A model generated the notes under the pieces. The model was given only the letters and a program-made list of their open reading frames with translations. It had not been told where the DNA came from and searched no databases. From Mycolicibacterium arenosum (GTDB lineage Bacteria > Actinomycetota > Actinomycetes > Mycobacteriales > Mycobacteriaceae), in NCBI RefSeq assembly GCF_024320865.1, contig NZ_JANDBD010000012.1, forward strand, positions 124,001-188,000: a stretch of 64,000 nt of DNA, given 5' to 3'. Each line of letters begins with the position of its first letter. Within the stretch, counting starts at the first letter, position 1. Both the position numbers and the translations under genes were made by a program. Shown here one piece after another: positions 51,521 through 61,392 of this stretch.

Positions 51521-53965
51521 ATGTCTGAGGCTCCATCATCGCGGCCGCCGACCGCGGTGACGGTGATCAAGCTCGCGTGGTGCGTCCTGTTGGCGAGCGT
51601 CATCGCCGCCGCACTGATGTTCCCCATGGTCGGAGGCTTCGGCCTGATGTCCAACCGGGCGTCCGATGTCGTAGCCAACGGTTCGGCCCAATTGGTCGAG
51701 GGCGAGGTGCCCGCCGTCTCGACGATGGTCGACATCAACGGCAATCCGATCGCCTGGCTGTACACGCAGCGTCGCTTCGAGGTGCCGTCGGAGCAGATCG
51801 CCAACTCGATGAAACTGGCAATCGTCTCGATCGAGGACAAGCGGTTCGCCGAACACAACGGCGTCGACTGGCAGGGCACGCTGACGGGTCTGTCCGGATA
51901 TCTGTCGGGGGCCGCCGACACCCGCGGCGGATCGACCATCGAGCAGCAGTACATCAAGAACTACCAACTCCTGGTGATCGCGCAGACCGACGCCGAGAAG
52001 CGCGCGGCCATCGAAACCACCCCGGCGCGCAAGCTGCGCGAGATCCGGATGGCGCTCACGCTGGACCGGACGTTCACCAAGCCGGACATCCTGACGCGCT
52101 ATCTGAACCTGGTGTCCTTCGGTAACGGCGCCTTCGGTGTTCAGGACGCCGCCCAGACCTACTTCGGGATCAACGCCTCGGAGCTGAACTGGGAGCAGGC
52201 CGCACTGCTGGCGGGCATGGTCCAGTCGACCAGCACACTGAACCCGTACACCAACCCCGAGGGCGCGCTGGCGCGTCGAAACGTGGTGCTGGACACCATG
52301 ATCGAGAACGTCCCGCAGGAGGCGGAGGCGCTGCGCGCGGCCAAGGAGGCGCCGTTGGGCGTCCTGCCGCAGCCTCAGGAGCTGCCGCGCGGGTGCATCG
52401 CGGCCGGCGACCGGGCGTTCTTCTGCGACTACGTGCTGGAGTACCTGGCGCGTGCCGGCCTGTCCAAGGAGCAGGTGTCCAAGGGCGGCTACCTGATCAA
52501 GACGACGCTCGACCCCAACGTGCAGGGCGCGGTGAAGTCGGCGGTTGACAGCGTCGCGCCGCCGGACCTGGACGGCGTCGCCAGCGTCATGAGCGTCATC
52601 CGGCCCGGTAAGGAATCGCACCCGGTCGTCGCGATGGCGAGTAACCGCACTTACGGGCTGGACCTCAACGCGGGCCAGACCATGCAGCCGCAGCCCTTCT
52701 CACTCGTCGGCGACGGCGCCGGGTCGGTGTTCAAGGTGTTCACCACCGCGGCCGCACTCGACATGGGCATGGGCATCAACGCCCAGCTCGACGCCCCGGC
52801 CCGGTTCGAGGCGAAGGGGCTCGGCTCGGGCGGGGCCAGGGGCTGTCCACCGAGCACGTGGTGCGTCACGGGCGGCGCGAGGGGCGCGATCAGCGTCACC
52901 GACGCACTGGCCACCTCCCCGAACACCGCCTTCGCGAAGCTGATCTCGCAGGTCGGTGTGCAGCGCACCGTCGACATGGCCGTCAAGCTCGGCCTGCGCT
53001 CCTACGCGCTGCCCGGCACGGCGCGCGACTACGACCCGGAGAGCAATGAGAGCCTCGCCGACTTCGTGAAGCGGCAGAACCTCGGCTCGTTCACGCTCGG
53101 CCCCATCGAGGTCAACGCACTCGAGCTGTCCAACGTCGCCGCGACGCTGGCGTCCGGCGGCGTCTGGTGCCCGCCGAACCCCATCGACAAGGTCTTCAAT
53201 CGCGAAGGTGAAGAGGTGGCGGTGACCACCGAGACCTGCGAGCAGGTGGTGCCCGAGGGGTTGGCCAACACGTTGGCGAACGCCATGAGCAAGGACGACA
53301 CCGGAGCGGGCACAGCCGCCGGCTCCGCCGGTTCGGTGGGCTGGAACCTGCCGATGTCGGGCAAGACCGGCACCACCGAGGCGCACCGGTCGTCGGGCTT
53401 CCTTGGATTCACCAGCGCGTTCGCGGCCGCCAACTACATCTACGACGACTCCACGACGCCCGGCGAGCTGTGCTCGTTCCCGCTGCGCCAGTGCGGGTAC
53501 GGCGACCTGTTCGGCGGTAACGAACCCGCGCGCACCTGGTTCACCGCGATGAAGGGGATCACGCCCGACAACGTCGTCCTGCCGCCGACCGACCCGCGGT
53601 ACGTCGACGGCTCCCCCGGTTCGCGGGTTCCCAGCGTGTCCGGCATGAGCGAGGGCACCGCGCGCCAGCGGCTGCGCGACGCCGGCTTCCAGGTGGCTAA
53701 CGAGTCGACCCCGGTGAACAGCACTGCGCCGTTGGGAGCGGTCGTCGGTACGTCGCCGGCCGGGCAGACCGTGCCGGGCTCGATCATCACGATCCAGGTC
53801 AGTAACGGCATTGCGCCGCCGCCTCCGCCCCCGCCACCGGGGACCCCGCTGGACCCCAACGGCCTGCCGGTCGTCGGTTCGACCGTGGTCCAGATTCCCG
53901 GCCTGCCACCCATCACCGTGCCGGTGCTGGGCCCTCCGCCACCGCCGCCTCCGCCTCCGCCGTAG
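51521..53965 (+). CDS. ponA2: Bifunctional class A penicillin-binding protein PonA2 with PASTA domain
   Basis: Peptidoglycan transglycosylase-transpeptidase, 814 residues. One N-terminal membrane anchor (15-40); GT51 domain (about 75-250) with catalytic Glu in IEDKRF (E105) and GGSTIEQQ (137-144); transpeptidase domain (about 355-680) with S402-V-F-K405, the SPN motif (466-468) and K615-T-G; one PASTA domain (702-763) and a Pro-rich tail. In mycobacteria PonA2 supports survival under stress and non-replicating conditions. The ATG at 51521 has no Shine-Dalgarno site but a -10 box at 7 bp. Confidence 0.96.
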   Translation: MSEAPSSRPPTAVTVIKLAWCVLLASVIAAALMFPMVGGFGLMSNRASDVVANGSAQLVEGEVPAVSTMVDINGNPIAWLYTQRRFEVPSEQIANSMKLAIVSIEDKRFAEHNGVDWQGTLTGLSGYLSGAADTRGGSTIEQQYIKNYQLLVIAQTDAEKRAAIETTPARKLREIRMALTLDRTFTKPDILTRYLNLVSFGNGAFGVQDAAQTYFGINASELNWEQAALLAGMVQSTSTLNPYTNPEGALARRNVVLDTMIENVPQEAEALRAAKEAPLGVLPQPQELPRGCIAAGDRAFFCDYVLEYLARAGLSKEQVSKGGYLIKTTLDPNVQGAVKSAVDSVAPPDLDGVASVMSVIRPGKESHPVVAMASNRTYGLDLNAGQTMQPQPFSLVGDGAGSVFKVFTTAAALDMGMGINAQLDAPARFEAKGLGSGGARGCPPSTWCVTGGARGAISVTDALATSPNTAFAKLISQVGVQRTVDMAVKLGLRSYALPGTARDYDPESNESLADFVKRQNLGSFTLGPIEVNALELSNVAATLASGGVWCPPNPIDKVFNREGEEVAVTTETCEQVVPEGLANTLANAMSKDDTGAGTAAGSAGSVGWNLPMSGKTGTTEAHRSSGFLGFTSAFAAANYIYDDSTTPGELCSFPLRQCGYGDLFGGNEPARTWFTAMKGITPDNVVLPPTDPRYVDGSPGSRVPSVSGMSEGTARQRLRDAGFQVANESTPVNSTAPLGAVVGTSPAGQTVPGSIITIQVSNGIAPPPPPPPPGTPLDPNGLPVVGSTVVQIPGLPPITVPVLGPPPPPPPPPP

Positions 53966-54038
53966 CCGCAACGGCGGCAGATGTGTGGGATTCATAACGG
54001 CGGGCTGTGAGCTCTCGGTCGGCGCGATGATCACGCAG

Positions 54039-54044
54039 TAGGCT
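54039..54044 (+). promoter_or_regulatory. Candidate -10 box of the phosphoesterase-cds1 operon
   Basis: TAGGCT, 6 bp before the ATG at 54051. Confidence 0.5.
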
Positions 54045-54050
54045 GCGAAG

Positions 54051-55052
54051 ATGCCCGTCCCGTCCGGTCTGTCCCCCGTCGCTTCGCTCGCCCCCGCGGC
54101 CACGAAGAACGTCGTGACGAACACAGCTCTGGTGGCGGCCGGTTCGCTGGTCGCCGGAGTCGCCTACGCCACGATGATCGAGCGCAACGCGTTCGTGGTG
54201 CGGGAAGTCACGATGCCGGTACTCACTCCCGGTTCGGCGCCCCTGCGGGTGCTGCATCTCAGTGACTTCCACATGCGGCCGCAACAGCGTCACAAGCAGG
54301 CCTGGCTGCGTGACCTGTCGCGATGGGATCCGGACCTGGTGGTGAACACCGGTGACAACCTCTCGCATCCGAAGGCGGTGCCGTCGGTCGTGCAGGCGAT
54401 GGGCGACCTGCTTTCGGTGCCGGGCCTGTTCGTCTTCGGTAGCAACGACTACTTCGGTCCGAAGCCCAAGAACCCGACCAGTTACCTCTTCAACCCGTCG
54501 AAGCGCCTCACCGGCGAGCCGCTGCCGTGGCAGGATCTGCGCGCGGCGTTCACCGAGCGCGGCTGGCTGGACATGACGCACACGAAGCGCGAGATCGAGG
54601 TGAAGGGCCAGCTCGTCTCGGTGGCCGGCGTGGACGACCCGCACCTGACGCGTGACCGGTACGACACCATCGCCGGCCCCGCCAACCGGGCCGCCAACCT
54701 GACGCTGGGCCTGACGCACGCCCCGTACGTCCGGGTGCTCGACCGATTCGCAGCGGACGGCTACCAGTTGGTGATGGCCGGCCACACTCACGGCGGGCAA
54801 CTGCGGCTGCCGGGATACGGCGCCCTGGTCACGAACTGCGACCTCGACCCGTCCCGCGCCAGGGGCGCATCGCGGTGGGGCTCCGAAATGCAGTTGCACG
54901 TGTCCGCGGGGATCGGAACGTCCCCGTACGCGCCGTACCGCTTCTGCTGCAGGCCGGAGGCCACGCTGCTGACGCTCGTCGCCGCGCCGACGGGCGGCGG
55001 TCACGTCGGCTCCAGGGCCGACGTCTCGCACCCGGCCGTATCGGCCCGGTGA
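54051..55052 (+). CDS. Calcineurin-like metallophosphoesterase (Rv3683 type)
   Basis: A 333-residue protein with an N-terminal hydrophobic segment (about 22-42), perhaps a membrane anchor, and a calcineurin-like domain. Metal ligands are seen in LHLSDFHM, VVNTGDNLS, FGSNDYF (with Asn-Asp instead of Asn-His) and AGHTHGGQ; a further His is in GLTHAPY. The YaeI-like family hydrolyses phosphodiesters, in some members of lipids. The substrate is unknown. It overlaps cds1 by GTGA. Confidence 0.88.
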   Translation: MPVPSGLSPVASLAPAATKNVVTNTALVAAGSLVAGVAYATMIERNAFVVREVTMPVLTPGSAPLRVLHLSDFHMRPQQRHKQAWLRDLSRWDPDLVVNTGDNLSHPKAVPSVVQAMGDLLSVPGLFVFGSNDYFGPKPKNPTSYLFNPSKRLTGEPLPWQDLRAAFTERGWLDMTHTKREIEVKGQLVSVAGVDDPHLTRDRYDTIAGPANRAANLTLGLTHAPYVRVLDRFAADGYQLVMAGHTHGGQLRLPGYGALVTNCDLDPSRARGASRWGSEMQLHVSAGIGTSPYAPYRFCCRPEATLLTLVAAPTGGGHVGSRADVSHPAVSAR

Positions 55053-56155
55053 GCGACCCGGCCTGTACCGCGACGCGCAGTCAACCACGTCGGTGGGTGG
55101 ACAACGCCGTCCACCTGATCGAGGCCGACGCCCGGCGCAGCGCCGACACCCACCTGCTGCGGTACCCGCTGCCGTCGCTGTGGTCCGACGGCGTCGACGT
55201 CCAGCTGTATCTCAAGGACGAGTCCACCCACATCACCGGCAGCCTCAAGCACCGGCTTGCGCGCTCGCTGTTCCTGTACGCCCTGTGCAACGGCTGGATC
55301 AACGAGCACATGACGGTCATCGAGGCGTCGTCCGGTTCCACCGCCGTCTCCGAGGCGTACTTCGCGGCGCTGCTGGGGCTGCCCTTCATCGCGGTGATGC
55401 CGGCGTCGACTAGCTCAAGCAAGATCGCTCTCATCGAATCTCAAGGCGGCCGTTGCCATTTCGTCGCCGAGTCGTCGCAGATGTACGCCGAGGCGGAACG
55501 GCTGGCGATGGAAACCGGCGGGCACTACCTGGATCAGTTCACGAACGCCGAGCGTGCGACCGACTGGCGGGGCAACAACAACATCGCGGAGTCGATCTTC
55601 CAGCAGATGGGCCAGGAACCGCACCCGATCCCCGACTGGGTGGTGGTTGGTGCCGGTACCGGCGGGACCAGCGCGACGATCGGCCGCTACATCCGCTACC
55701 GGCGGCACCCCACGCGGTTGTGCGTCGTCGACCCGGAGAACTCGGCGTTCTTCCCGGCCTACGCGCAGGGCCGGGGCGATGTCACAACGGGTATGTCCTC
55801 GCGCATCGAGGGGATCGGCAGGCCGCGCGTCGAGCCGTCGTTCCTGCCCGACGTGGTGGACCGGATGGTGACGGTTCCCGACGCCGCCTCGATCGCTGCG
55901 GCGCACCACGTGAGCGGGGTATTGGGACGACGAGTCGGTCCGTCGACGGGGACGAACGTGTGGGGTGCGTTCGGACTACTGGCTGAGATGGTCGCGCAGG
56001 GCCGCAGCGGTTCGGTCGTGACGTTGATCGCCGACAGCGGCGACCGGTACGCCGATACCTACTTCGACGACGAGTGGCTGACCAGCCACTCACTGGACAC
56101 GGCCGAGTACTCGTCGCTGCTGATCGAATTCGAGCGCTCGGGCGCCTGGAGCTGA
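55049..56155 (+). CDS. cds1: PLP-dependent cysteine desulfhydrase/cysteine synthase-like protein (Rv3684 ortholog)
   Basis: A 368-residue fold-type II PLP enzyme. The Schiff-base Lys lies in HITGSLKHRLA, the substrate loop is EASSGSTAVSE and the phosphate-binding loop GAGTGGTSATIGRY. The M. tuberculosis ortholog was reported as Cds1, which releases H2S from cysteine. The sequence alone does not separate desulfhydrase from synthase activity. The GTG at 55049 overlaps the phosphoesterase stop (GTGA); the longer frame lies in that gene. A small gene overlaps its 3' end in antisense. Confidence 0.88.
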   Translation: MSDPACTATRSQPRRWVDNAVHLIEADARRSADTHLLRYPLPSLWSDGVDVQLYLKDESTHITGSLKHRLARSLFLYALCNGWINEHMTVIEASSGSTAVSEAYFAALLGLPFIAVMPASTSSSKIALIESQGGRCHFVAESSQMYAEAERLAMETGGHYLDQFTNAERATDWRGNNNIAESIFQQMGQEPHPIPDWVVVGAGTGGTSATIGRYIRYRRHPTRLCVVDPENSAFFPAYAQGRGDVTTGMSSRIEGIGRPRVEPSFLPDVVDRMVTVPDAASIAAAHHVSGVLGRRVGPSTGTNVWGAFGLLAEMVAQGRSGSVVTLIADSGDRYADTYFDDEWLTSHSLDTAEYSSLLIEFERSGAWS

Positions 56156-56280
56156 TCCCACATCTCCGCGTCGCTCTGCTCGCCGCGGCGTCGGAAACCC
56201 GCGTAATCGGACGTCAAGAACAACCACAGCGCCGCGAGGGCGAAGAATCCGCCGTAGATTGCGGCTCCCAATCCGGTCAT
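56059..56280 (-). CDS. Small membrane protein, 73 aa, overlapping cds1 in antisense
   Basis: The N-terminus MTGLGAAIYGGFFALAALW is a clear hydrophobic helix, followed by a basic, then polar tail. The ATG at 56280 has AGGAGGGG about 7-14 bp upstream, one of the best ribosome-binding sites in the window, which supports a real gene. Its last 97 bp overlap the end of cds1 on the other strand, so the C-terminal sequence may be constrained by that gene. The plan resembles the 80-aa protein at 56650 on the other side of tRNA-Pro. Function unknown. Confidence 0.65.
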   Translation of the reverse strand: MTGLGAAIYGGFFALAALWLFLTSDYAGFRRRGEQSDAEMWDQLQAPERSNSISSDEYSAVSSEWLVSHSSSK

Positions 56281-56494
56281 GTCATCCCCTCCTAGGTGGG
56301 TAGGTCTTCGTTAGTCTCTCCAACACCACTGACATCGGAATTCATCCCCGCGCCAGCGTGTCGTGAACAAGGTTTACCCGTCCGGGCGGCGAGTTATCCG
56401 TGAGCACGCCCACGAGTCGGCTTCGGACCGAAATGCGTTTCATATATCCCGTCGCGGCGCTCGCCCGGTTTGGCTTCCGACTGACCCTGTGCGA

Positions 56495-56500
56495 TACGCT
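56495..56500 (+). promoter_or_regulatory. Candidate -10 box of tRNA-Pro
   Basis: TACGCT, 13 bp before the mature tRNA 5' end, giving a leader of about 7 nt. Confidence 0.45.
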
Positions 56501-56513
56501 GTCGTGGCTCTCA

Positions 56514-56588
<75 letters not shown>

Positions 56589-56603
56589 TCGTAAGAGCAG
56601 GTG

Positions 56604-56637
56604 GAAGAGGCCACGCCGAGCAGGGCGTGGCCTCTTT
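56604..56637 (+). terminator. Intrinsic terminator of tRNA-Pro
   Basis: AGAGGCCACGCC and GGCGTGGCCTCT form a 12-bp perfect stem with a GAGCAG loop, followed by TT. It ends 13 bp before the stop codon of the convergent small membrane gene. Confidence 0.85.
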
Positions 56638-56649
56638 CGCGTGTGGGGA

Positions 56650-56892
56650 CTACGTGACGAGCCTCGTATCGAGGTCCAGTTCGGTCTCCTCGGCCACCTT
56701 CGTGTAGGCGACTAACGAGCCGAACTCGAGGAGACCCAGAACCACCAGCGGCCAGAGCACGCCGGCGGCGACGCTGAGCCCGAACCGCACCGATGCCGGT
56801 CGCTGCACGTCGCTGAACCGCTTGCTTAAGAAGAACACCAGCGCGGTGGTCACCAGTGCCGAGGCACCGTAAATCACTCCGAACAACTCCAT
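56650..56892 (-). CDS. Small membrane protein, 80 aa
   Basis: An 80-residue protein with two hydrophobic helices (about 4-22 and 36-60). The N-terminus MELFGVIYGASALVTTALVF shares the pattern GxxxYGxxxAL with the 73-aa protein at 56059, which suggests a related pair around tRNA-Pro. The ATG at 56892 follows a GGGGGAT stretch. No partner or function is known to me. Confidence 0.75.
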   Translation of the reverse strand: MELFGVIYGASALVTTALVFFLSKRFSDVQRPASVRFGLSVAAGVLWPLVVLGLLEFGSLVAYTKVAEETELDLDTRLVT

Positions 56893-56932
56893 GGGCAGAT
56901 CCCCCGATCGCTATGTCGTTCGAGCAGGGGTT

Positions 56933-56950
56933 CCCCGCAGCGAAGCGGGG
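56933..56950 (-). terminator. Short hairpin after the YqeY gene
   Basis: CCCCGC and GCGGGG around a 6-bp loop, 12 bp beyond the stop of the minus-strand YqeY gene. No T-run, so a weak call. Confidence 0.35.
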
Positions 56951-56961
56951 CAAACGCGTCG

Positions 56962-57426
56962 CTAGAGCCGATCCTTCGCGGCGGCCGAGAGCCTCGAGGT
57001 GTCCGCCTGGCCGCCTGCGATCGCCACCGCGGCCTTGATGACGAGTCCCATGTGCTTCTGATGCGGCCGCTCGCCGATCTCCTCCGCCACCTGGGCGATG
57101 GCGGTGTCGACCACGTTGGCCACCTCGTCGTCGTTGAGCTGAGTCGGCAGGTACTCGTCGATCACGCTGGCTTCGGCCCGCTCGTTGGCCGCCAGTTCGC
57201 CCCGGCCGTTGGTCACGTAGATCTCGGCGGCCTCGCCGCGCTTGCGGGACTCCCGCGCGAGCACCTTGAGCACCTCGGCGTCGGAGAGTTCGCGGGCCTG
57301 CTTGCCGGAAACCTCTTCGGTCTGAACGGCGGCCAGCAGCATGCGGATCGTCGCCGTACGCAACTTGTCCTGCGCCTTCATCGCCGTTTTCAGGTCGGTG
57401 CGCAGCCGCTCCTTGAGATCCGCCAT
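56962..57426 (-). CDS. GatB/YqeY domain protein (Rv3688c type)
   Basis: A 154-residue YqeY-like protein: an N-terminal helical bundle (RTDLKTAMKAQDKLRTATIRMLLAA) and a C-terminal domain like the tail of GatB (IDEYLPTQLNDDEV, GLVIKAAVA). The tail domain binds tRNA in amidotransferases, but the role of free-standing YqeY is not settled. Start ATG at 57426, with TAGCGT 6 bp upstream. Confidence 0.92.
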   Translation of the reverse strand: MADLKERLRTDLKTAMKAQDKLRTATIRMLLAAVQTEEVSGKQARELSDAEVLKVLARESRKRGEAAEIYVTNGRGELAANERAEASVIDEYLPTQLNDDEVANVVDTAIAQVAEEIGERPHQKHMGLVIKAAVAIAGGQADTSRLSAAAKDRL

Positions 57427-57432
57427 GAGTCG

Positions 57433-57438
57433 ACGCTA
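57433..57438 (-). promoter_or_regulatory. Candidate -10 box of the YqeY gene
   Basis: TAGCGT, 6 bp before the ATG at 57426. Confidence 0.5.
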
Positions 57439-57486
57439 CCGCCGATCACGTTGTCAATCCCGGAATTCATGACCAGGATGGTGAGC

Positions 57487-58638
57487 ATGACCTACGGCGC
57501 CGACGGACATCCCCCGCCGCAGGCGCAGTACCCGGCCTACCCGCCGCAGGGTTACCCGCCACCCGGATATCCGCAGCCGGGTTACTACCCACCGCCGGGC
57601 TACTACCCACAGCCGGGCTACGGCTACTACCCGCCGCCGGCGCCCCAGGCGCTGAAACCCGGCATCGTGTCCCTGCGTCCGCTGACGATGTCGGACATCT
57701 TCAACGGCGCGGTCTCCTACGTTCGGCTGAACCCGAAAGCCGCACTCGGTCTGACCGCGATCGTGGTGATCATCGCGCAGGCGATCGCGTTGCTCATCCA
57801 GATCGGGCCCATCACGTCGCTCGGCTCACTGGACCCCGAGACCGTGAACGCCACCGGCGGCCTTGGAGTTTCGGATCCGGCGTTCATCGGCCTCATGCTG
57901 TCGAGCATGGCGGGCGCTGCCACCACGACCATCGCCGCGATCGTGCTCAGCGGCCTGCTCACCGTCGTCGTGGGCCGCTCGGTGTTCGGCGCGAAGATCA
58001 CCGCAGGCGAAGCGTGGCACCGGGCGCGGGGTCGCCTGCTGCCGCTGCTCGGGTTCACCGCGCTCGAGGTACTCGCCGTCACGGTGCTCGTCGGAATCGC
58101 CGCCGGACTGACCGCCCTGATGTACTACGTGGCGGGGATCGGCGCCGCGGTCGCCGTCGGTCTGCTGCTCCTGCTCGGTGTCGCGGCGCTGACGATCTGG
58201 GGCGTGACGCTGTTGATCTTCGCGCCGGTCGCCATCGTGCTGGAGCGGGCCGGCCTCGTCGACGCCGTGACCCGGTCACTTGCCCTGGTACGCAAGGACT
58301 TCTGGCGGGTCCTCGGCATCTGGCTGCTCGGCACGCTGGTGGCCTCGGTCATCGCGGGCACGGTCTCGGTGCCCTTCAGCCTGGTCGGCCAGCTGATGTT
58401 GATGGCGGGCGCATCCACCACCGGAACCGTGGTGGCCTCGGTGCTGATATCCATCGGCGGAGCGATCGGCCAGATCATCACGGCGCCCTTCACGGCGGGC
58501 GTCGTCGTGCTGCTGTACACCGACCGCAGGATCCGCGCCGAGGCGTTCGACCTCGTCCTGCAATCCGGCGCGACCAACCGGACCGCCGACTCCGGTGAGG
58601 CCATCGACCAGCTCTGGCTGACGCCACCGCAACCGTGA
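57487..58638 (+). CDS. Membrane protein with Tyr/Pro-rich N-terminus (Rv3689 type)
   Basis: A 383-residue protein. Residues 9-52 are a cytoplasmic tail of repeated PGYYPPP units, followed by about six membrane segments (glycerophosphoryl diester phosphodiesterase membrane-domain-like pattern). The tail resembles those of other mycobacterial envelope proteins and may mediate clustering. It begins the operon that continues through DUF4129, DUF4350, moxR2 and DUF58 genes. ATG 57487 is used; GTG 57481 and ATG 57478 are in frame too. Confidence 0.8.
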   Translation: MTYGADGHPPPQAQYPAYPPQGYPPPGYPQPGYYPPPGYYPQPGYGYYPPPAPQALKPGIVSLRPLTMSDIFNGAVSYVRLNPKAALGLTAIVVIIAQAIALLIQIGPITSLGSLDPETVNATGGLGVSDPAFIGLMLSSMAGAATTTIAAIVLSGLLTVVVGRSVFGAKITAGEAWHRARGRLLPLLGFTALEVLAVTVLVGIAAGLTALMYYVAGIGAAVAVGLLLLLGVAALTIWGVTLLIFAPVAIVLERAGLVDAVTRSLALVRKDFWRVLGIWLLGTLVASVIAGTVSVPFSLVGQLMLMAGASTTGTVVASVLISIGGAIGQIITAPFTAGVVVLLYTDRRIRAEAFDLVLQSGATNRTADSGEAIDQLWLTPPQP

Positions 58639-59288
58639 TTCCGGTCGACATCGATCGCGACGCCGCACACGACGCCGCGCAGAACGAACTCGGGAAACCC
58701 ATCTACCCATCGGAGAGCCTGTGGGACCGGATCACCGGCTGGTTCTCCGAACTGCTGTACCGCATCATGGTCGAGGGCTCGCAGGTGCCGGGCGGCTGGT
58801 TCACCATCACCGTCCTGATCGTCCTCCTCACGATCGCCGTCGTCGTCGCGGTACGCGTCGCGATGCGCACCATGCGGACGAACCGCCGCGCCGACGTGGC
58901 CCTGTTCGGGACCTCGGAGATGAGCGCCGCGCAGCACCGTGGCGCCGCCGAACAGGCCGCCGCACAGGGCGATTGGGCCTCGGCCATCCGACACCGCCTG
59001 CGCGCGGTCGCGCGTCACCTCGAGGAGACCGCGGTGCTTCACCCGGTGCCGGGCCGCACGGCCACCGAGCTCGCGCGCGACGCCGGAGCCGTCGTGCCGG
59101 GGCTGGCCGGCGAATTGCGCCGTGCCGCGGAGACCTTCAACGACGTCACCTACGGTGAGCAACCCGGCTCCGCAGTGGAGTACCGCGCGGTCGCCGACCT
59201 CGACGACCACCTGCGCGCCCGCGCCCGCTCCGAGCACGCCGACGCGCCGCCCGCGGGGGTGCCCGGCGGGTGGGCGGAGATCCGATGA
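58635..59288 (+). CDS. DUF4129 membrane protein (Rv3690 type)
   Basis: A 217-residue protein with one membrane helix (about 55-74) and a cytoplasmic C-terminal DUF4129 domain (RGAAEQAAAQGDWASAIRHRLRAVARHL, then PGRTATELAR). Such domains often accompany MoxR ATPases and transglutaminase-like proteins. It overlaps the gene before (GTGA) and after (ATGA). Confidence 0.87.
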   Translation: MIPVDIDRDAAHDAAQNELGKPIYPSESLWDRITGWFSELLYRIMVEGSQVPGGWFTITVLIVLLTIAVVVAVRVAMRTMRTNRRADVALFGTSEMSAAQHRGAAEQAAAQGDWASAIRHRLRAVARHLEETAVLHPVPGRTATELARDAGAVVPGLAGELRRAAETFNDVTYGEQPGSAVEYRAVADLDDHLRARARSEHADAPPAGVPGGWAEIR

Positions 59289-60414
59289 CGACAACGGCGA
59301 TCGGTCCCACGCTGCAGAAGCGGTGGGGCGGCATGAAGTGGGTGCTGCTGACGCTCGTCGCGATCACCGTCGTCTCCGTCGCGACCGCCCTGCTCACGAC
59401 CCCGAACCCCGGCGGCCGCATGGAAGCCGACTCGACGTCCCCCGACGGGGCCAACGCGATCGTCACACTGCTGCGCGATCAGGGGGTCGACGTCGTCGAA
59501 GCCGGCAGCCTCGCCGATGTCGAGAACGCGCTGACGCCCGGCTCGCTGCTCCTGGTGGCGCAGACGTTCTACCTGGTCGACGACGACGCGCTGCGGACGC
59601 TCGCCGGGCTGCCCGGCGATCGGCTGCTCGTCGAGCCGGTGTCGCGGACCAGGGAGGCGCTCGCGCCCGGTATCCGGACGGCCGACACGACGTCGTTCGG
59701 AGGCGCCCCCGACTGCGACCTGCGTGAGGCGGAGCGCGCGGGCGACGTCGAGTTCGGCGTCAGCGACACCTACGAGGCCGACGATCTCGCACTCACGTCG
59801 TGCTACGACGGCGCGCTGATCCGGTATCGCGCGGACGGCCGGACGGTCACCGTGGTCGGGAGTGCCGATTTCATGACCAACGCCGGCCTGCTCACCGACG
59901 GCAACGCCGCGCTGGCGATGAATCTCGCCGGGACACGGGAACGCCTCGTCTGGTACGCCCCGCAGCGCGTCGAGGGCGAGTCGGACACCAGCACGTCGAT
60001 CATGGATCTGGTCCCCGAACGCATCTTCTGGGTGATCCTGCAGCTGTGCCTCGTCGTCCTGCTGGTCGCGTGGTGGCGGGGCCGCCGCGTCGGCCCGCTG
60101 GTCGCCGAGGACCTGCCCGTGGTGGTGCGCGCGTCGGAGACCGTCGAGGGCCGCGGCAGGCTGTACCGCTCGCGGCGAGCCCGCGACCGCGCCGCCGACG
60201 CGCTGCGCACCGCCGCACTGCAACGGACGCTGCCCCGGCTCGGGCTCGGCGGCCAGTCGCCTCCCGCCGCCATCGCACAGGCCGTCGCGCACCGCACGGG
60301 CGGTGATCCCGCAGCCGTCGGGTTCTGGCTGTTCGGCCCGCCGCCCACCACCGACGACGAGCTCGTCGAGCTGTCGCATCAGTTGGACCACATCGAAAGG
60401 CAGGTCGCCCAGTC

Positions 60415-60418
<4 letters not shown>
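59285..60418 (+). CDS. DUF4350 membrane protein (Rv3691 type)
   Basis: A 377-residue protein: membrane helix near the N-terminus (22-42), a periplasmic DUF4350 domain (50-245) related to the GATase1-like fold, with PNPGGRMEADSTSPDGANA at its start, a second helix (about 250-270) and a cytoplasmic basic tail. Conserved partner of MoxR and DUF58 genes. The ATG at 59285 overlaps the stop before it and its TGA overlaps moxR2 (ATGA). Confidence 0.87.

Positions 60419-61391
<973 letters not shown>

Positions 61392-61392
<1 letters not shown>

Noticed and set aside
53815..53965. GC-rich CCG/CCT repeat as a regulatory element
   Set aside because: It encodes the Pro-rich tail of PonA2.
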